From Mucilaginibacter tundrae (GTDB taxonomy: Bacteria > Bacteroidota > Bacteroidia > Sphingobacteriales > Sphingobacteriaceae): a stretch of DNA of 64,000 nucleotides. Both the position numbers and the translations under genes were made by a program. The notes beneath the pieces were generated by a model, which saw nothing but the letters and a program-made list of their open reading frames with translations, ran no database searches and was not told the DNA's origin. This document shows, piece after piece, positions 53,221 through 62,642 of the stretch. Where the stretch lies: positions 1 through 64,000 of the forward strand of contig NZ_JACCBZ010000007.1 of the NCBI RefSeq assembly GCF_013408825.1. Reading direction: 5' to 3'. Position 1 is the first letter of the stretch. Every line of letters begins with the position of its first letter.

Positions 53221-54570
53221 ATGAAAAAACTACTTATACTTCCTCTGCTTATTTTATCAGCTTTTTCTTGCCATGCGCAATCGTCAAAAACAAAACAGGA
53301 TGGTGAGGACATTAAACCCGTAGGCATCATCAAAAATTTATCCGATAGTGCTTTACTTGATGTGGTACAGCGTCAAACTTTCCGTTATTTTTGGGATTTT
53401 GGGCACCCGGTAAGTGGCCTGGCCCGGGAACGGAGCAATAATTTCTATAATTATGGGCCCGAAGTGGTAACCATCGGCGGTTCCGGATTTGGGATCATGG
53501 GGATTGTGGTGGCCACCGAACGAAAATGGATCACGCGAGAACAAGCTGACGATCGCTTGCTTAAAATTGTTCGTTTTTTATACAGGGCCGATTCTTTCCA
53601 CGGCGTATTTCCGCATTGGTTAAATGGCGAAACGGGCAAGGTCATCCCTTTCGGCCGCAAGGATGATGGCGCGGATCTGGTAGAAACATCATACATGTTT
53701 GAAGGATTATTATGCGCGCGCCAATACTATAATGCTGATAACGCCAAAGAGCGCGAGATAAGGGATAAAATAAATGGCATGTGGAACGATATTGAATGGA
53801 GCTGGTTTACTCGCGATGGTCAGGATGTACTATATTGGCACTGGTCGCCAAACAATGGCTGGGCCATGAATTTCCCTATTCACGGTTTTAACGAATGTTT
53901 AATAACTTATATTTTGGCTGAATCGGGAACAAGGTACCCCGTTCCGGCATCGGTATATCATAAAGGCTGGGCTCAAGGCAGTTTCTTCAAAAATGGAAAT
54001 ACATTTTACGGCTATAAATTGCCTTTAGGCTTTCCTTATGGCGGCCCGCTGTTCTTTTCGCAATATTCCTTTATGGGTCTTGATCCTAAAGGGCTAAAAG
54101 ATGAATATGCTGACTATTGGGAGCAAAATCAAAATCACACCTTAATTAACAGGGCTTACTGCGTTGATAACCCTAAAAAATTCAAAGGCTACGGCGAAAA
54201 TTGCTGGGGCTTAACTGCCAGTGATAACTATGAGGGTTATAGTGCTCAATCGCCAACAAATGACCTGGGCGTTATTTCACCAACAGCAGCTTTATCGGCT
54301 TTTCCTTACACGCCAAAGTATTCTATGCAGGCTTTGCGCCACTTTTATTATGATCTGGGCGATAAAATATGGGGCGAGTATGGCTTTACCGATGCTTTCA
54401 GCGAATCACATAACTGGTATGCCAAATCATACCTGGCAATAGACCAGGGGCCGATAGTAGTGATGATAGAAAACTACCGCAGCGGCCTGTTATGGAACTT
54501 GTTCATGAGTTGCCCCGAGGTAAAAGCGGGATTAAAAAAACTGAACTTTGAAAGTCCGAAAATAAACTAA
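53221..54570 (+). CDS. GH144-type glucanase, second copy
   Basis: 449 aa. Signal sequence to about residue 20 (FSCHAQ; it could also be read as a lipoprotein signal). It holds only the catalytic domain and is close to the upstream paralogue throughout: VQRQTFRYFWDFGHPVSGLAR, DDGADLVETSYMFEGLL, HWSPNNGW, LWNLFMSCPEVKAGL. In Bacteroides thetaiotaomicron a GH144 next to a GH3 is reported to act on 1,2-beta-oligoglucans, releasing sophorose. A likely division of labour is surface endo cleavage by the first copy and periplasmic processing by this one. Confidence 0.82.
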   Translation: MKKLLILPLLILSAFSCHAQSSKTKQDGEDIKPVGIIKNLSDSALLDVVQRQTFRYFWDFGHPVSGLARERSNNFYNYGPEVVTIGGSGFGIMGIVVATERKWITREQADDRLLKIVRFLYRADSFHGVFPHWLNGETGKVIPFGRKDDGADLVETSYMFEGLLCARQYYNADNAKEREIRDKINGMWNDIEWSWFTRDGQDVLYWHWSPNNGWAMNFPIHGFNECLITYILAESGTRYPVPASVYHKGWAQGSFFKNGNTFYGYKLPLGFPYGGPLFFSQYSFMGLDPKGLKDEYADYWEQNQNHTLINRAYCVDNPKKFKGYGENCWGLTASDNYEGYSAQSPTNDLGVISPTAALSAFPYTPKYSMQALRHFYYDLGDKIWGEYGFTDAFSESHNWYAKSYLAIDQGPIVVMIENYRSGLLWNLFMSCPEVKAGLKKLNFESPKIN

Positions 54571-54602
54571 ATTAGAATTCTGAATACAAAAGACTAACCT
54601 AT

Positions 54603-56891
54603 ATGTTACGTAAACCTATTTTACTTTTTATGCTGATGGTATCAGCAAGCAGTGCTTTTTCGCAGGCCGTATCTCCGGCTCAACAAAAAAAAATGGATGC
54701 CTTTATTAATAACCTGATGTCGAAAATGACACTGGATGAAAAGATAGGACAATTAAACCAGGTATCAGTTGGCTTTGATGTTACCGGCCCCATAGTAAGT
54801 AAAAACGTAAACGAAAACATAGAAAAAGGAAACGTAGGCGCGGTACTAAATACTTACACTCCCGATGCCGTGCGCAAACTACAGCAGATAGCCGTTGAAC
54901 ATACCCGCTTAAAAATCCCATTGTTGTTTGGATATGATGTTATCCACGGGCATAAAACTATATTCCCGATACCGCTGGGCCTGGCGTCAAGCTGGGATCT
55001 GGACATGATCAAACAAACAGCAACCATCGCCGCGCAGGAAGCCAGCGCTGATGGTATCAACTGGGTATTCTCACCGATGGTTGATATAGCCCGCGACCCC
55101 CGCTGGGGCCGAATTGCCGAAGGATCAGGTGAAGATACCTGGCTGGGATCGCAAATTGCCAAAGCGATGGTGCAGGGTTACCAGGGCGATACTTATTTAA
55201 ACAATGATAAAGTAATGGCCTGTGTTAAACACTTCGCGCTATATGGCGCTGTTGAAGCAGGGCGTGATTATAACACCGTTGACATGAGCGAGCGCAGGAT
55301 GTTCCAGGATTACCTGCCACCATACAAAGCTGCCGTAGATGCGGGCGCAGGCAGTGTAATGTCTTCATTTAACGAGATCAACGGCGTACCGGCAAGCGGT
55401 AATAAATGGCTGATGACCGACCTGTTACGTAAAAAATGGGGATTCAATGGTTTTGTAGTTACTGATTATACCGCCATAAACGAAATGATTATGCATGGTA
55501 TGGGCGAAACCACGTACGATGTAGCCAAAGTAGCGCTTGATGCAGGTATCGACATGGATATGGTTGGCGAAGCATTTTTAGATAACCTGAAACAATTGGT
55601 TAAGGATGGCAAAGTACAGCCATCACAAATTGACATAGCCTGCCGCAGAGTATTAGAGGCGAAATATAAGTTAGGTTTATTTGCCGATCCATACCGTTAT
55701 TGCAACGATGAACGTGCGCAAAAAACCATCATGAAACCGGAATTTTTAGAGGCGGCTACCGAAGCTGCGAAAAGAAGTATTGTATTGCTAAAAAATAGCA
55801 ACAATACTTTACCGCTGAAAACAACCGGCTCAATAGCATTAATTGGTCCATTGGCTGACGACCACCGTGATATGATTGGCCCATGGAGTGGTGCCGGCGA
55901 CTGGCAAAAATCGGTTAGTGTGTTAGAGGGGATCAAAAAACTTGCCGGTAACCAGGTGCAGATCAATTACGCTAAAGGTGCAAACATTACAAACGACGAC
56001 TGGATGATCAAACGCTTAGGTGCTGATCAATTAAATAATGATGCACGCCCGGCTAACGAAATGATCGATGAGGCGGTAAACGCCGCTAAAAAATCAGATA
56101 TTATCGTAGCGGTTGTGGGTGAATCCTACGGCATGTCGGGCGAGGCAGCAAGCCGCTCTGAAATTGGCATCCCATCGGCTCAGGAAGACCTGCTTAAGGC
56201 CTTAAAAGCTACAGGTAAACCAATGGTTATTATATTAATGAATGGTCGGCCACTTACCCTTAAATGGGAAAATGACAATGCCGATGCCATGCTGGAAACC
56301 TGGTTTGCAGGTACCGAAGCCGGTAATGCTATTGCCGACGTTTTATTTGGCGAATACAACCCATCCGCCAAAATCACAGCAACCTTCCCACAGGATGTTG
56401 GGCAGATACCTTTGTACTACAGCCATAAAAATACAGGCAGGCCATATCAGGGCGATTTTACCGATCGTTACAAATCACGTTACCTGGATATATCTAATGA
56501 TCCATTGTATCCATTTGGTTTCGGTTTAAGCTATACTACCTTCACTTATGGCGATGTAAAATTGAGCAGCAACACTATTAAACCCGGTCAATTGCTGCAA
56601 ATAAGCACAACAGTTACTAATACAGGCAAATACGATGGTACCGAGATTGTACAGTTGTACACCCGCCAGATGGTAGGCTCGGTAACACGCCCGGTAGAAG
56701 AATTAAAGAACTTTAAAAAGATATTCCTTAAAGCAGGCGAAAGTCAGGTGGTAAACTTTACCATCAGCTCTGCCGATCTGCGTTTCTATGATATCAACAT
56801 GAAATACACCTATGAGCCGGGCGATTTTAAAGTATTTGTAGGAACGAACTCAAGGGATGTGAAAGAAGCTAATTTTAAGCTTACGAATTAG
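54603..56891 (+). CDS. bglX: GH3 beta-glucosidase
   Basis: 762 aa, periplasmic (signal to about residue 20, SSAFSQ). The three-domain GH3 layout is complete: the TIM barrel with KIGQLNQVS, the ligand-binding KHFALYGAVEAGRDYN, and the nucleophile Asp in GFVVTDYTAINEM (about residue 287); then the alpha/beta sandwich with the acid/base-containing GESYGMSGEAASRSEI, and the C-terminal fibronectin-like domain ending FKVFVGTNSRDV. It would cut the di- and oligosaccharides from the GH144 enzymes to glucose. Confidence 0.93.
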   Translation: MLRKPILLFMLMVSASSAFSQAVSPAQQKKMDAFINNLMSKMTLDEKIGQLNQVSVGFDVTGPIVSKNVNENIEKGNVGAVLNTYTPDAVRKLQQIAVEHTRLKIPLLFGYDVIHGHKTIFPIPLGLASSWDLDMIKQTATIAAQEASADGINWVFSPMVDIARDPRWGRIAEGSGEDTWLGSQIAKAMVQGYQGDTYLNNDKVMACVKHFALYGAVEAGRDYNTVDMSERRMFQDYLPPYKAAVDAGAGSVMSSFNEINGVPASGNKWLMTDLLRKKWGFNGFVVTDYTAINEMIMHGMGETTYDVAKVALDAGIDMDMVGEAFLDNLKQLVKDGKVQPSQIDIACRRVLEAKYKLGLFADPYRYCNDERAQKTIMKPEFLEAATEAAKRSIVLLKNSNNTLPLKTTGSIALIGPLADDHRDMIGPWSGAGDWQKSVSVLEGIKKLAGNQVQINYAKGANITNDDWMIKRLGADQLNNDARPANEMIDEAVNAAKKSDIIVAVVGESYGMSGEAASRSEIGIPSAQEDLLKALKATGKPMVIILMNGRPLTLKWENDNADAMLETWFAGTEAGNAIADVLFGEYNPSAKITATFPQDVGQIPLYYSHKNTGRPYQGDFTDRYKSRYLDISNDPLYPFGFGLSYTTFTYGDVKLSSNTIKPGQLLQISTTVTNTGKYDGTEIVQLYTRQMVGSVTRPVEELKNFKKIFLKAGESQVVNFTISSADLRFYDINMKYTYEPGDFKVFVGTNSRDVKEANFKLTN

Positions 56892-56934
56892 TTGTAAAAA
56901 TTTTAATATAAGGATGTTATATCATTCGTGCACA

Positions 56935-56965
56935 AAAGTCTCTCATGAAAATGGGAGACTTTTTA
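56935..56965 (+). terminator. Terminator of the glucan-enzyme genes
   Basis: AAAGTCTCTCAT-GAAA-ATGGGAGACTTT (12-bp stem, one G-U) followed by TTT. Confidence 0.85.
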
Positions 56966-57044
56966 TTATCGTCTAATTCTTTTGTCGGCAAGTGCTAAAT
57001 ATTTAAGCCCACTTTGGTCAAAAACGTCTTCTGCCCTTTACTGT

Positions 57045-57092
57045 CTTCAGTTTATAACTGAAGCCCATAGATAAAGTCAGTCTGTGACTGAC
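57045..57092. repeat. Pair of short palindromes
   Basis: CTTCAGTT-TAT-AACTGAAG (57045-57063) and GTCAGTC-TGT-GACTGAC (57076-57092), each with a 3-nt loop. The second shares the AGTC-N3-GACT core with 278-294 and 762-776. It looks like a two-hairpin REP unit of a family without a local transposase. Confidence 0.6.
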
Positions 57093-57108
57093 GCCTCCCC
57101 ACATAAAT

Positions 57109-59028
57109 TTAATTTTTAAAGCCAGTCAAACTATAAAAGCTCTCCGATTTGGCTTTAAATGAAATTGTGCCGTCCTTTATATCAATGCTTTGAGTTTGTT
57201 TATCGTTTGATTTTTTATTGGTCAGGTAAAGCTGCCAGGTTTTAATATTCGCAGGCAGGCCCGAAACGGAAATCATGCGGCTACTGCCATTATTTACTAA
57301 ATGTAGCGTGTAAATTCCTTTTGTATTATCCGCAAGCGCGGCACAATAAATATTAGTTCCGCTATAGGTAACCGGTACGGCTGAAAGATCGGGCGGTGTA
57401 GATGCCAATTGTTTAAGGTTATAAAAACGTTGCCCCGGATGCATCGGTTCATTATTGCCAAAAATGCCGCCACCAATCAATGGCGAGTAATCAGCGGTTA
57501 GTTGCCATTGCAATATACTCAGTGGCTGGCAAATACGCAATAAGCGGATATACAATTCAATTTCCTGTATGGCATAGGACGATTCCTCAAAAATTTGCGG
57601 ATATCCCCATGCTTGTGCATCTATACTGCCTTCGCCAACAATCAGCGGTGCGTTTATTTGTTTTGCAGCATTTGCCCATTTTTGCAATGTTGTATCCGTG
57701 CATCCACGCCATGAATGGAATGATACCGCGCCGATATAAGGCAGCGCTGCCGGATCATTTAAAGCGGTGGTTATAAACTGATAGCTTGTTGCATCTGAAT
57801 TATCGCCCAATAGCATCTTTGTTTTTAAACCATGTGCCACAAAATAGGCTCCCAATCCCTTTATCAGTTCATCATGTTGTTGCGCTGTTATCCTTACGTT
57901 GATGCCAATGTCTGATTCATTAAAAGAAAACAACTTCGGTTCTACGCCATAATGTGCCTTCAGATACAAAAGATAACCGGTGATAGATTTATATATCTCT
58001 TGTGTTTTGTCAGAGTTTAACGGATTTCCCCAAATACCATTTGCCGGCCTTAAATTAAGCTTTCCTTCTACTGCCCAGGCAGGCGGGAACCAGGCCGAAA
58101 TAATTAGCGGTATGCCCATTTTATTTAGCCTTTGTGCCATTTCCATTGCCTTTATCACCGCGGGATGCAGTGTAGTATCGGCAGGGTCATGCGCTTCCTT
58201 TGGCTGCCAAAGGCGCCACGGCATTTCAACGCGCCCCCAGGCTACCCGCATATTGTTTAAGCAATAATCAATCACTTCAGGATCAAATTTTGGGTTTTGC
58301 AAACGAAAATTGCCGCCAAATCCTGCAAACTCACTTCCGGTTTTATCGGTATTAACAACAATGTTTACAGGTGCTTTATCCACCTCCCCCGAGATTTTGA
58401 TGGTAAATGTCCGTTGTAACGAATCTCCTTTTTTCATCGCCCCCTGGGCCATTGTAAAATAGACCAGAATATTCGCTGTGTCTTTTTTAATCACGACCGG
58501 CATGGGCTGATTCGACTGAAAAGAGAATTTGTTTTGTTGGGATGTTAGCTTTATTCCCTCAGCATTAAACGTTACCGCGGCTGACCCACTAAGCGAATCT
58601 GCATAACTTTTAAGCAGTTCAAGTTTACCATCCGGGTAACTTTTAGCAGGTAATTTAAGGCAGAATTGCACGCTTTGAACAACAGTATCAACCGTTGATT
58701 TTACTTGAACTGTTACTTTTATTTTACCGCCCCATTTGTCGGCAACGGTTTCTTTAAAATAGAGGCTGTCGATGTTGGTATTTACGGTTTGGGTACTGCC
58801 TTGCCTGGTGTAATGCGGTCTTTGCCTTTCCATAGCCGTTGCTTTGGAATGCCTGCCATCCTTACCGGTCACTTTTAAACTGGTTTCAAATTCCAATAAC
58901 TGCCCGTGACTTCGGATGCCATTGATATTCCCCCAGGGAGCTAATTCAGACTGTGCATGAACCTGTTTGCAAATAAATAAAAACAAACAAGTTACCAGCA
59001 GACAAAGGATGCGACGATTGAGAAACAT
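57109..59028 (-). CDS. GH30-like secreted glycoside hydrolase
   Basis: 639 aa from the Met at 59028 (a frame from 59067 adds 13 residues before the signal peptide). Signal to about residue 26 (KQVHAQ). An N-terminal beta domain of about 200 residues precedes a clan-A TIM barrel that opens with GSEFAGFGGNFRLQNPKF, as in GH30 (GFGG). The acid/base candidate is the Glu of FSFNESDIG and the nucleophile candidate that of IVGEGSIDAQAW. A C-terminal beta domain completes the GH30 plan. The substrate is not known. It converges on the glucan locus, so a joint role is possible but not shown. Confidence 0.7.
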   Translation of the reverse strand: MFLNRRILCLLVTCLFLFICKQVHAQSELAPWGNINGIRSHGQLLEFETSLKVTGKDGRHSKATAMERQRPHYTRQGSTQTVNTNIDSLYFKETVADKWGGKIKVTVQVKSTVDTVVQSVQFCLKLPAKSYPDGKLELLKSYADSLSGSAAVTFNAEGIKLTSQQNKFSFQSNQPMPVVIKKDTANILVYFTMAQGAMKKGDSLQRTFTIKISGEVDKAPVNIVVNTDKTGSEFAGFGGNFRLQNPKFDPEVIDYCLNNMRVAWGRVEMPWRLWQPKEAHDPADTTLHPAVIKAMEMAQRLNKMGIPLIISAWFPPAWAVEGKLNLRPANGIWGNPLNSDKTQEIYKSITGYLLYLKAHYGVEPKLFSFNESDIGINVRITAQQHDELIKGLGAYFVAHGLKTKMLLGDNSDATSYQFITTALNDPAALPYIGAVSFHSWRGCTDTTLQKWANAAKQINAPLIVGEGSIDAQAWGYPQIFEESSYAIQEIELYIRLLRICQPLSILQWQLTADYSPLIGGGIFGNNEPMHPGQRFYNLKQLASTPPDLSAVPVTYSGTNIYCAALADNTKGIYTLHLVNNGSSRMISVSGLPANIKTWQLYLTNKKSNDKQTQSIDIKDGTISFKAKSESFYSLTGFKN

Positions 59029-59323
59029 AGGTAGATTATTGAATGATAAATTTATGCTTATGAGCATATAAATCTCAATGCATTTAATGCGTTTTACTTA
59101 CATATTTTAACCTGATAATTACCCAACAGCAGGCAAATACAGTTGTATCCGTCATTTTTCCAATATTCTTCAAAATACCGCTTTTTTTAAGGTGTTTTAA
59201 CTATTTACCATTTTTATAAAAGCTCTTTTTAGGATTTCAAATATTTTTGGCTTAAAGGGTGCAAATTCTTTTGTATATCAAATTTGTATTCGGTAATTTT
59301 ATATACCTTATCACAAATGCGTC

Positions 59324-60541
59324 ATGCTTCATGAAAATCACATAAAAGCCGGTTCGCCATCGCTCGTTTCAGCGCACACTACATCAACAAGCGGCAAATC
59401 ATTGCCTGCTGTACCTGTTCTAAAACAAAAACCCAAAGGGCAGGAAACTCCGTTGCAAAAAAAAGAAGAGGATATCATACAACCTCAGCACGATTCCGGT
59501 AATGGAGCTACAGTAATACAAAGAAAACCATCAGATTGGAGAAACCCAGCTCATGCATCTGGGGTCAAGATATCAGAAGTGTTACAACATCAACCCGGAT
59601 ATTTCAGTACATGGAAAAAGATAGTCGCTGCGATAAATGAATATAAAGCGTTGCAAGAAAATGCATATGCGCAACGCACTCAAAAGCTGGATTTGATGAC
59701 AACGCTTATCGGCACCTGGAAGGAGGGGCACAAAGATGATACAACCGAAAGGGTGCAAGGCATAAGCGGAGTACTGCCCGATTTGGAAGAGCTTATAAGT
59801 GATGAGCAGGACGAATTAAAATTTGTTTTTAACACCAGGCAATATACTACGAGCGAGAGCCAATATACATCAAAGATAAATAGAGATGTATCTTTCACTG
59901 TTGTTAAACAGGGAGCAAAACTTAACATTGTAAGTGATGACCCCCGTATAGCCGGTTACATAGAGTATGACCTTGTAGGCTATAGCATTCAACTGAAACA
60001 TTTTGAAGCGCAGCCGGAAGGCCTGGGCTTAGGATCTGTATTGATGAATGAATTTGCAGCATTTGCCAGCAGTATGGGCATAGCGATAGTTGACGTGCAG
60101 ATGGCCGCGTTATCGGCAATGGGCGCTTATGAGGCTTTTGGTGGGGTACCGCGCGCCGGAAGCCAGGTTGCGTTTGCCCACAGAAGAGGACAATATGAAA
60201 ATGTAATGGGATTAAGAAATAACGAGCAAGACGGAGAACATATAGCCGAAGACCATGATGACGATACCTACAATAATTTCATTAATGAGGAAGCCAAGGC
60301 AATAGGCAATACAAAAGTAAACAAGGCAGAATTTGAAAACCCGGACATAGGGAAAGAAAATCTTGATCGAATTAGGCATGAAGCGGAAGAAGCCCACAAA
60401 GCAAAATATGTAAGAAACGTACCTAATGTGAAACGAGTAGCCCGCTTAAAGGCACTCTCCGGGTTCTTGAGCTATAATATCGCTGCACTCTTGAATAAAA
60501 CGGCTGGCATGGTGGCCAGTAAATGGGATATGGAATATTAA
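59324..60541 (+). CDS. GNAT-fold protein with eCIS-cargo-like N terminus
   Basis: 405 aa, no signal peptide. The first 70 residues are low-complexity and contain KSLPAVPVLKQKP, PLQKKEED and VIQRK. I recognise this N-terminal style from a Bacteroidota family linked to extracellular contractile injection systems (often DUF4157 proteins and toxins). Residues about 80-165 are helical. Residues about 188-285 look like a GNAT acetyltransferase: the CoA-binding motif A is FEAQPEGLGLGSVLMNEF (Q-x-x-G-x-G at 230-235) and AMGAYEAFGGVP is the usual last helix-strand element. The acidic C terminus (from 295) is unassigned. No injection-system genes lie in the window, so delivery is inferred. Confidence 0.6.
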   Translation: MLHENHIKAGSPSLVSAHTTSTSGKSLPAVPVLKQKPKGQETPLQKKEEDIIQPQHDSGNGATVIQRKPSDWRNPAHASGVKISEVLQHQPGYFSTWKKIVAAINEYKALQENAYAQRTQKLDLMTTLIGTWKEGHKDDTTERVQGISGVLPDLEELISDEQDELKFVFNTRQYTTSESQYTSKINRDVSFTVVKQGAKLNIVSDDPRIAGYIEYDLVGYSIQLKHFEAQPEGLGLGSVLMNEFAAFASSMGIAIVDVQMAALSAMGAYEAFGGVPRAGSQVAFAHRRGQYENVMGLRNNEQDGEHIAEDHDDDTYNNFINEEAKAIGNTKVNKAEFENPDIGKENLDRIRHEAEEAHKAKYVRNVPNVKRVARLKALSGFLSYNIAALLNKTAGMVASKWDMEY

Positions 60542-60616
60542 GCTTTATTAATTTGACTTATCATCTCAATAAAAAAGTTATAAATTAGGGTTTTATATTC
60601 ACGAAAATTATTGTCG

Positions 60617-62482
60617 ATGTTAAAACGAATCTTTCTTTTTCTATTTCTCTGCATAGCCTTGTCATATGCTGATGCGCAAACGCTAACTATCCCACCCCGG
60701 ATAGATCAAGCTTATACAAAAGGTACCCGATCATTAAGTGGCAAGCCCGGTAAAAAATATTGGGAAAACCATGCCCGGTACAATATTTCTATGACCATTA
60801 CTCCCCCAAACAGGATAATTAATGGCGTTGAACAAATAACGTATTTTAATAACAGCCCTGATGTGCTGGATAGTTTAAATATGAAACTAATTGAAAATGT
60901 ACATCTTGCACATGGCAGGAGAGGTGGATTGGCAGACACCGCCGCAGGCATAATTGTTGACGATATTAAGATAAACGGTGCTAAAGCCGGTTGGGATAAT
61001 AAAACCGCTGTAACAACCAACCAGATGGTTGCCTTAGCATCGCCGTTAATGCCGCACGATTCAGTAAAACTTAATATTAGCTGGCATTACCAATTGTCGA
61101 CCCGGGAAGGCAGAGAGGGTGTTATTAATCCTACTACTTTCTACCTTGCATATTTTTATCCGCGTGTATCTGTTTATGATGATTACAAAGGATGGGATAC
61201 ACAGCCGCATACTGGTGGGTTAGAGTTTTATAATGATTTTAGCGATTATACCTTGCACGTAACTGTCCCTAAAAACTACCTGGTATGGTCAACCGGCACA
61301 TTGCAGAATCCGAACCAGGTGCTGCAACCGCAATTCGCCAAAAAACTACAAGAATCAATGACCAGCGATTCAACCGTACATATAGCTACACCACAGGATC
61401 TGGCTAATAAAAACATCACCGCGCAAAATGAATTCAATACCTGGGTATGGACAGCCAACAACATAACAGATGTAACTTTTGCCGTTAGCGACAATTATGA
61501 TTGGGATGCTGCAAGTGTTTTGGTTGATGATAAAACACATCGCCGTACAAATGTACAGGCTGCTTTTGCGGATAGCGCGCAGGATTTTCATCACTATGTG
61601 CAATTTGCAAGAAATGCTTTGAACTGGTTCTCGCATAACTTGCCGGGCGTCCCTTATCCGTTCCCTAAAACAACATCTGTACAAGGTTATGCAGATATGG
61701 AGTACCCGATGATGGTAAACGATAGCCACGAAACAGACTTAGGTTTTGCGCAGTTAGTGCAGGACCATGAGATAGCGCATACTTATTTCCCTTTTTATAT
61801 GGGTACCAATGAAAGCTATTATGCTTTTATGGACGAAGGTTGGGCAACCACCTTTGAAATATTGATAGGCACTGCCGAAAAAGGCAAAAAGGTAGCGGAT
61901 GATTTTTATAAAAGATTCCGTGTTAACAGATGGACGCACGGCCCGCATGAAAAGGAAATGCCGATAATTACGCCATCGCCGGAAACAACCTTTAATGCGG
62001 GAGATAATTTTTATGGTAAACCATCATTAAGTTACCTTGCTTTGAAAGATATGCTGGGTGATGCTTTGTTCAAAAAAGCATTGCAAACTTATATGAGCAA
62101 CTGGAATGGCAAACACCCAATACCATGGGATTATTTTTATTCGATGGAAGCGGGTTCTGGCAAAAAGTTGGATTGGTTTTTTTATAACTGGTTTTATACC
62201 TCATATTATATTGATTTGAGCTTAGACAAAGTGGAAAAAGCATCAGATGGGTATAATCTATCTATAACAAATATTGGAGGCTTTGCAGTTCCTTTTGACG
62301 CGGTTTTAACTTATGCTGATGGTACAACCGATACCATCCACCAAACACCAATAGTTTGGGAAAAGGATCAGAAAAACATTTCGGTAAATATCAAAACAAC
62401 AAAAGAAGTAAAATCCATCACGCTTGACGGCGGAATATTTGTAGATGCCGATATGAAAAATAATACCTGGACTGCCAACTAA
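60617..62482 (+). CDS. M1-type zinc metallopeptidase
   Basis: 621 aa from ATG 60617 (a TTG at 60611 is also in frame). Signal to about residue 21 (SYADAQ). The gluzincin motif is HEIAHTYF (from about residue 384), with the third zinc ligand Glu in FMDEGWATTFE 19 residues after the second His. The exopeptidase GAMEN loop is replaced by GYADMEYPMM, the form seen in the Bacteroidota M1 branch. The N-terminal domain is the beta-sandwich of M1 enzymes. It is a periplasmic or secreted peptidase, probably for peptide scavenging. Confidence 0.87.
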   Translation: MLKRIFLFLFLCIALSYADAQTLTIPPRIDQAYTKGTRSLSGKPGKKYWENHARYNISMTITPPNRIINGVEQITYFNNSPDVLDSLNMKLIENVHLAHGRRGGLADTAAGIIVDDIKINGAKAGWDNKTAVTTNQMVALASPLMPHDSVKLNISWHYQLSTREGREGVINPTTFYLAYFYPRVSVYDDYKGWDTQPHTGGLEFYNDFSDYTLHVTVPKNYLVWSTGTLQNPNQVLQPQFAKKLQESMTSDSTVHIATPQDLANKNITAQNEFNTWVWTANNITDVTFAVSDNYDWDAASVLVDDKTHRRTNVQAAFADSAQDFHHYVQFARNALNWFSHNLPGVPYPFPKTTSVQGYADMEYPMMVNDSHETDLGFAQLVQDHEIAHTYFPFYMGTNESYYAFMDEGWATTFEILIGTAEKGKKVADDFYKRFRVNRWTHGPHEKEMPIITPSPETTFNAGDNFYGKPSLSYLALKDMLGDALFKKALQTYMSNWNGKHPIPWDYFYSMEAGSGKKLDWFFYNWFYTSYYIDLSLDKVEKASDGYNLSITNIGGFAVPFDAVLTYADGTTDTIHQTPIVWEKDQKNISVNIKTTKEVKSITLDGGIFVDADMKNNTWTAN

Positions 62483-62507
62483 TTGATCTGGTCGACCCAA
62501 TGATTAT

Positions 62508-62542
62508 AAAGCCTTCAGATCCAATTCTGAAGGCTTTTTTTT
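62508..62542 (+). terminator. Terminator after the peptidase gene
   Basis: Perfect 12-bp stem AAAGCCTTCAGA/TCTGAAGGCTTT with a TCCAAT loop and eight T after it. The core repeats that of 31139-31174 and 41075-41123. Confidence 0.88.
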
Positions 62543-62642
62543 ATTTAGGGAACCCAATTAACATGATTATATCGTCCGTTCTTATAAATCTTGTGTTTAT
62601 TTGTAGCTTGAAAGCAAATGCTGAAAAGCAAACACATCTATT

